Origin: Microbacterium oryzae
GTDB taxonomy: Bacteria > Actinomycetota > Actinomycetes > Actinomycetales > Microbacteriaceae
Direction: 5' to 3'
Assembly: GCF_009735645.1 (NCBI RefSeq)
Contig: NZ_CP032550.1
Location: 310,001 to 374,000 of the forward strand
DNA: 64,000 nucleotides
Under the pieces are notes generated by a model. The model worked only from the letters and a program-made list of their open reading frames with translations. It did no database searches and had not been told where the DNA came from. Position numbers and translations under genes: made by a program. Below, in pieces: positions 60,489 through 64,000 of the stretch. Position 1 is the first letter of the stretch, and each line of letters opens with the position of its first letter.

Positions 60489-61889
60489 TCACGCGCCCTG
60501 CGGCGCCTGCCCGGAGGGGCGACGGCGCCGACGGCGCCGCGCGGGTGCCGGCTTGCCGTCGTGGTGCTCGCGGCCCTCGCCATCGTGCGTGCCGGCGCCC
60601 TCGGCGGCGGCAGCCGGCGCGGCGCCGTCCTCGGCGGGACGACGACGGCGCGGCCGCCGCTCGCTCTCGCCCTCGGTCGTGCGGACGGCGGCGGTGATCG
60701 GCGCCTTCGTCAGGCGGCCCTTCGTGCCGGCGGGGATGGCGAGGTCGGTGTAGAGGTGCGGGCTCGACGAGTACGTCTCGGTCGGCTCGGGCTGGCCGAA
60801 GTCGAGCGCGCGGTTGATGAGCGCCCACTTGTGCAGGTCGTCCCAGTCGACGAACGTCACGGCGATGCCGGTGCGGCCCGCGCGCCCCGTGCGGCCGACG
60901 CGGTGCAGGTACGCCTTCTCGTCCTCGGGGATCGTGTGGTTGATCACGTGCGTGACGTCGTCGACGTCGATGCCGCGCGCGGCGACATCCGTCGCGATGA
61001 GCACGTCCTTCTTGCCGGCCTTGAACGACGCCATCGAGCGCTCGCGCTGCTCCTGGCCCATGTCGCCGTGCACGGCGGCGGCGCTGAAGCCGCGGTCGTT
61101 CAGCTCGTCGACGAGCTTCTGCGCCGCGCGCTTCGTGCGCGTGAAGATCACGGTCTTGCCGCGGCCCTCCGCCTGCAGGATGCGCGCGACGATCTCCACC
61201 TTGTCCAGCGCGTGCGCGCGGTAGACGATGTGGCGGATGTTCGCCTGCGTGAGGCCCTCGTCGGGGTCGGTCGCGCGGATGTGGATGGGGTTGACCATGA
61301 ACCGGCGGGCGAGCGCGATGATCGGGCCGGGCATGGTCGCGCTGAACAGCTGCGTGTGCCGCTTCTCGGGCACGCGCTGGAAGATCTTCTCGATGTCGGG
61401 GAGGAACCCGAGGTCGAGCATCTTGTCGGCCTCGTCGAGCACGACCTCGGTCGCGTGCGAGAGGTCGAGGAGCCGCTGGCCGGCGAGGTCGATGAGGCGG
61501 CCGGGCGTGCCGACGACGATCTGCGCGCCGGCCTTCAGCTGGTCGATCTGACCCTCGTAGGCCTTGCCGCCGTAGATGGCGACGACGCTCGTCGAGCGGC
61601 CGGAGGTGAGCAGATCCATGTCCTCGTAGACCTGCACCGCGAGCTCGCGGGTGGGGACGACGATGAGGGCCTTCACGCCCGGCTCCGGGTTCAGCCCGAG
61701 ACGCTGCACGACGGGGATGCCGAAGCCGAAGGTCTTGCCGGTGCCGGTCTTGGCCTGGCCGATCACGTCCTGGCCGGGAAGCGACAGCGGGATCGTCTGC
61801 TCCTGGATGGGGAAGGAGTCGACGATGCCCTTGGCGGCCAGCGTGTCGACGATGTCCTGGTCGATGCCGAGTTCGGCGAATGACGTCAT
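60489..61889 (-). CDS. DEAD-box RNA helicase with basic C-terminal tail
   Basis: The 466-residue helicase has the Q motif (FPIQEQTIP), motif I AKTGTGKT, Ia PTRELAVQV, II VVLDEADKM (DEAD), III SATMP, IV VIFTRTKR, V ATDVAARGID and VI YLHRVGRTGRAGR. It unwinds RNA duplexes in ribosome assembly or mRNA decay (RhlE/CsdA-type). The last 60 residues are Arg- and Gly/Ala-rich, likely RNA binding. ATG 61889 has no clear Shine-Dalgarno site; a -10 (TAAAGT) near 62011 would give a leader of over 100 bases. Confidence 0.94.
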   Translation of the reverse strand: MTSFAELGIDQDIVDTLAAKGIVDSFPIQEQTIPLSLPGQDVIGQAKTGTGKTFGFGIPVVQRLGLNPEPGVKALIVVPTRELAVQVYEDMDLLTSGRSTSVVAIYGGKAYEGQIDQLKAGAQIVVGTPGRLIDLAGQRLLDLSHATEVVLDEADKMLDLGFLPDIEKIFQRVPEKRHTQLFSATMPGPIIALARRFMVNPIHIRATDPDEGLTQANIRHIVYRAHALDKVEIVARILQAEGRGKTVIFTRTKRAAQKLVDELNDRGFSAAAVHGDMGQEQRERSMASFKAGKKDVLIATDVAARGIDVDDVTHVINHTIPEDEKAYLHRVGRTGRAGRTGIAVTFVDWDDLHKWALINRALDFGQPEPTETYSSSPHLYTDLAIPAGTKGRLTKAPITAAVRTTEGESERRPRRRRPAEDGAAPAAAAEGAGTHDGEGREHHDGKPAPARRRRRRRPSGQAPQGA

Positions 61890-62078
61890 GGAGTTGTGTG
61901 CCTGTCTCGGCGGGCCGGTCGACGAATGCCGGGCGGGCCGCGCCGCTGGATGCTTCCACGCCCTCTCAGCCACAGGCGCGGTGCCCCGATCCGTCGCCGG
62001 GGCCGCTCCCACTTTAGCGGAGCAGCCGCCGGAACCAGCGGAAGGGCGGATGGCGCGGTGCCGGCCGCGTGCAGGACG
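61890..62078. other. divergent region upstream of the helicase gene
   Basis: About 190 bases without a gene. TAAAGT on the minus strand near 62011-62016 is the best helicase promoter. The rest is GC-rich leader without repeats I could identify. Confidence 0.35.
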
Positions 62079-62084
62079 TAGGCT
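62079..62084 (+). promoter_or_regulatory. -10 box of the ferritin-like gene
   Basis: TAGGCT ends 7 bases before GTG 62092. Confidence 0.55.
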
Positions 62085-62091
62085 TTCGCAC

Positions 62092-62826
62092 GTGGCGAAC
62101 TGGCAGTTCTGGAAGCGTCGGCCCCCGGTGCGGATGCTGCGCCTGCGACCGCGCGGCGAGCTCTCCGACGCGGTGCGGGTGGACTTCCAGGAGCTCGCGC
62201 CCGATGTGCGCACGTTCCTCGGCCAGGCCGCCTACCTGCAGCTCGGATACTTCGAGACGCTCACCCGGCTCATCCGCGCCACCCCCGACCTCGCGGAGAA
62301 GGAGGCGCTCTCGCTCGCCGCGGGCGCGGCGCTCCGCAAGCACCGCGGCATCCTCGACGTGATCCGCGAGGGCGGCGACGACCCCACGGCGCTCATGGCG
62401 CCGTTCCAGCAGTCGCTCGACGCGTTCCGCCGCGAGACGCTCGGCGCGCGGCCGCGGGAGACGATGCTCACCGTCCACATCACCGCCGGCCTGCTCGACG
62501 ACTTCTACCTCGCGCTGGCCTCCAGCTACGGCGAGCGGGGACGCCGGGTGGCGAAGGTGCTGCGCACCGACCACGATCGGCAGCAGATCGCCGACCTGCT
62601 GCTGCAGACCATCGAGAGCGATGAGGAGTGGCGCGCGCTGCTGTCGATGTGGGCACGGCGCCTCGTGGGCGACACGCTGCTCGTCGCGCGCAGCGCGCTG
62701 CAGATGGGGATGGCCGACGCCGAGGCCCGCGGAGACGAGGACGTCGAGAAGGTGGTCGAGCCGGTCTTCACCGCGCTGATGGCCGCGCACGCGCGGCGGA
62801 TGGACGCCCTCGGTCTCGCCGCCTGA
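62092..62826 (+). CDS. ferritin-like fold protein (actinobacterial, helicase-linked)
   Basis: The 244-residue protein is all-helical: VDFQELAPDVRTFLGQAAYLQLGYFETLTRLI, then DLAEKEALSLAAGAALRKHRGIL (E-x-x-x-x-x-x-x-x-x-H like a ferritin half site) and a second helix pair DRQQIADLLLQTIESDEEWRALLSMWARRLVGDTLLVARSALQM. Family members beside rhlE-type helicases are annotated as ferritin-like; function is unknown. GTG 62092 lies 7 bases after TAGGCT. The C-terminus forms part of a terminator hairpin. Confidence 0.8.
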   Translation: MANWQFWKRRPPVRMLRLRPRGELSDAVRVDFQELAPDVRTFLGQAAYLQLGYFETLTRLIRATPDLAEKEALSLAAGAALRKHRGILDVIREGGDDPTALMAPFQQSLDAFRRETLGARPRETMLTVHITAGLLDDFYLALASSYGERGRRVAKVLRTDHDRQQIADLLLQTIESDEEWRALLSMWARRLVGDTLLVARSALQMGMADAEARGDEDVEKVVEPVFTALMAAHARRMDALGLAA

Positions 62827-62840
62827 GCGGAGGCGAGACC
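62812..62840. terminator. terminator between ferritin-like and DUF3107 genes
   Basis: GGTCTCGCC pairs with GGCGAGACC around 11 bases, starting inside the last codons of the ferritin-like gene. Confidence 0.75.
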
Positions 62841-62849
62841 GAGCGGCGC

Positions 62850-63074
62850 TCAGCCGACGAAGCCGACGCGTCGCGCCTCGCTGGTGCCGATCTCGACGAA
62901 CGCGAGGTTCGCGGAGGGCACGAAGTAGGAGTTGCCCTTGGTGTCGGTGAACGACAGATGGCTCGCGCCCTCGTCCAGGGCGGCGGCGACGGCGGCCTTG
63001 ACCTCGTCGGCGCTCTGCGACGTCTCGAAGGACAGCTCGCGGCCGGAGTTCGTGATGCCGATGCGGATCTCCAC
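62850..63074 (-). CDS. DUF3107 family protein
   Basis: The 74-residue protein reads MEIRIGITNSGRELSFETSQ, then ADEVKAAVAAALDEGASHLSFTDTKGNSYFVPSANLAFVEIG, the conserved form of DUF3107 (mycobacterial Rv3208A type). It is a small cytosolic protein of unknown function. GTG 63074 has GAAAGG about 8 bases upstream. It is convergent with the ferritin-like gene and lies 134 bases from the divergent helicase gene. Confidence 0.93.
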   Translation of the reverse strand: MEIRIGITNSGRELSFETSQSADEVKAAVAAALDEGASHLSFTDTKGNSYFVPSANLAFVEIGTSEARRVGFVG

Positions 63075-63195
63075 GGTGACTGCCTTTCGTCGGGGTTCTC
63101 GTGCATCGAAAGCCTACGGCACCCCGACGGGCGCCCGGCGGCGTGCACGCCCAGGGCGAACACGGCGCGCACAGGGCGATGTCGGCGCCCCTCGA

Positions 63196-63201
63196 TAGCG
63201 T
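63196..63201 (+). promoter_or_regulatory. -10 box of the AdnA-like gene
   Basis: TAGCGT ends 7 bases before ATG 63209. Confidence 0.55.
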
Positions 63202-63208
63202 GGAGGGC

Positions 63209-64000
63209 ATGCCGAGCACCACATGGGATGACAGCCAGCGCGCCGTCCTGACGCTGCCGCTGAGCTCCTCCGGCACGGTGGTCGGCGCGCCGGGCACGGG
63301 GAAGACGGCGGTGCTCGTCGGCCGGGTCGCCGCGCTCGTCGAGTCCGGTGTGGCGCCCGACGAGCTCGTGGTGCTGACTCCCACGCGCGTTTCGGCGACG
63401 CGGCTGCGCGACGAGCTGGGCCTGCGGGTGCCGGTGGCGAGCCCAGGCCCGCTCGCGCGCTCGGTCGGCTCGTTCGCCTTCCAGGTCGTGCGCGCCGAGG
63501 CCGTCCGCCGCGGTGCGGAGCCGCCGCGGCTGCTCACCGGAGCCGATCAGGACCGCATCGTCGCCGACATCCTCGCGGGAGACGAGGAGGACGAGCGCGC
63601 TGGCGCGTCGCGCTGGCCCGCGCATCTCGGTGCTCCCGTGCGCGCGACCCGGGGGTTCCGCTCCGAGCTGCGCGCGTTCGTCGCGGAGATGACCGAGCTC
63701 GGCGCGACGGCCGACGACCTGCGCGCGCTCGACTCCGACTCCTGGGCGGCGGTGGCCGACTTCCTCGGCGACTACCGCGCCGTGCTCGACCGCATGCGCG
63801 CGCCGCACCGCGAGGTCTCCGAGCTGTACGCGGAGGCGGCGGACGCGCTGCGCGAGGGAGTGCGGGTGCCGGGCCTGGAGCGCCTGCGCGTCGTGCTCGT
63901 CGACGACGCGCAGGAGCTCACGCGCGGCGGGGTGGCCGTCGTCGAGGCCCTGCGTGCGCAGGGTGCGGCGGTGCTCGCGTTCGGCGACCCCGACATCGCG
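63209..64000 (+). CDS. UvrD-like helicase, N-terminal part of AdnA-type nuclease/helicase (3' end outside window)
   Basis: The frame opens at ATG 63209 and runs off the right edge with no stop, giving 264 residues. Visible are VVGAPGTGKTAVLVGRVAALVESG (Walker A), VVLTPTRVSATRLRDEL (motif Ia) and LRVVLVDDAQELTRGG (Walker B, D-D-A-Q). This is the start of an SF1A helicase. The actinobacterial AdnA, which resects DNA ends with AdnB, lies in the same neighbourhood of rhlE, the ferritin-like gene and DUF3107. TAGCGT 7 bases upstream fixes the start. Confidence 0.9.
   Translation, partial: MPSTTWDDSQRAVLTLPLSSSGTVVGAPGTGKTAVLVGRVAALVESGVAPDELVVLTPTRVSATRLRDELGLRVPVASPGPLARSVGSFAFQVVRAEAVRRGAEPPRLLTGADQDRIVADILAGDEEDERAGASRWPAHLGAPVRATRGFRSELRAFVAEMTELGATADDLRALDSDSWAAVADFLGDYRAVLDRMRAPHREVSELYAEAADALREGVRVPGLERLRVVLVDDAQELTRGGVAVVEALRAQGAAVLAFGDPDIA

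Overview
The window is a continuous stretch of a very GC-rich chromosome. Codon third positions are almost all G or C, GTG starts are common, and -10 elements read TANNNT. The gene content (succinylase-branch lysine genes, MetPS, DUF3117, DUF3107, FdxA next to DapC, an AdnA-like helicase, the Mrp/DUF1003/MgtE_N block) points to an actinobacterium. The style of the genes suggests Microbacteriaceae, possibly Microbacterium; that placement is inference. I count 66 protein genes, two of them cut by the window edges, two metabolite riboswitches and many inverted-repeat terminators. I saw no rRNA, tRNA, CRISPR array, insertion sequence or prophage. No stretch over 300 bases lacks a gene or an assigned RNA or regulatory element.

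Layout. 1-5.4 kb: end of ychF, small enzymes, a barstar-like gene and a lipoprotein penicillin-binding protein. 5.4-11.4 kb: a TetR gene facing a GNAT-ABC-FtsX-MFS export/resistance cassette across a repeated operator. 11.4-21 kb: transporters (MHS-type MFS, BASS, MetPS, DHA2 MFS, ABC exporter), a 36-residue cysteine peptide, a GT2 and an NrtR-like regulator. 21.1-24.3 kb: TPP riboswitch and thiM-thiE-thiD/tenA. 24.3-30.4 kb: tandem glycine riboswitch and sdaA-gcvT-gcvH-gcvP, which disposes of glycine by cleavage and of serine by deamination. 30.4-34.1 kb: NUDIX, two GNATs, the repeat-bounded AbiEi/DUF559 gene and a CPBP protein. 34.2-40.8 kb: a peptide ABC importer with two PH-like membrane proteins. 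40.9-50.6 kb: typA, azlCD, fdxA-dapC, gltA, dapD, dapE and a GT-C-like protein. 50.7-64 kb: housekeeping genes in an order recalling mycobacteria, ending inside an AdnA-like helicase.

Main candidate for something undescribed: a 1.3-kb element at 32032-33341. One gene, whose protein combines an AbiEi-like front with a DUF559/Vsr-like nuclease back, lies between two 99-bp arrays. Each array has five 19-bp palindromic units, and the arrays are inverted copies of each other (80/99 identical by hand, same internal spacing). The gene's stop codon is inside the first unit of the right array. The layout recalls REP/RAYT elements but with an unrelated protein. Other notable signals: an in-frame palindrome inside gcvP, 22 genes whose -10 box lies 6-7 bases before the start codon (predicted leaderless mRNAs), an interlocked 38-bp divergent promoter, two 15-bp coding minisatellites, and a recurrent GGATGGCC/GGCCATCC motif that appears to override codon preference.
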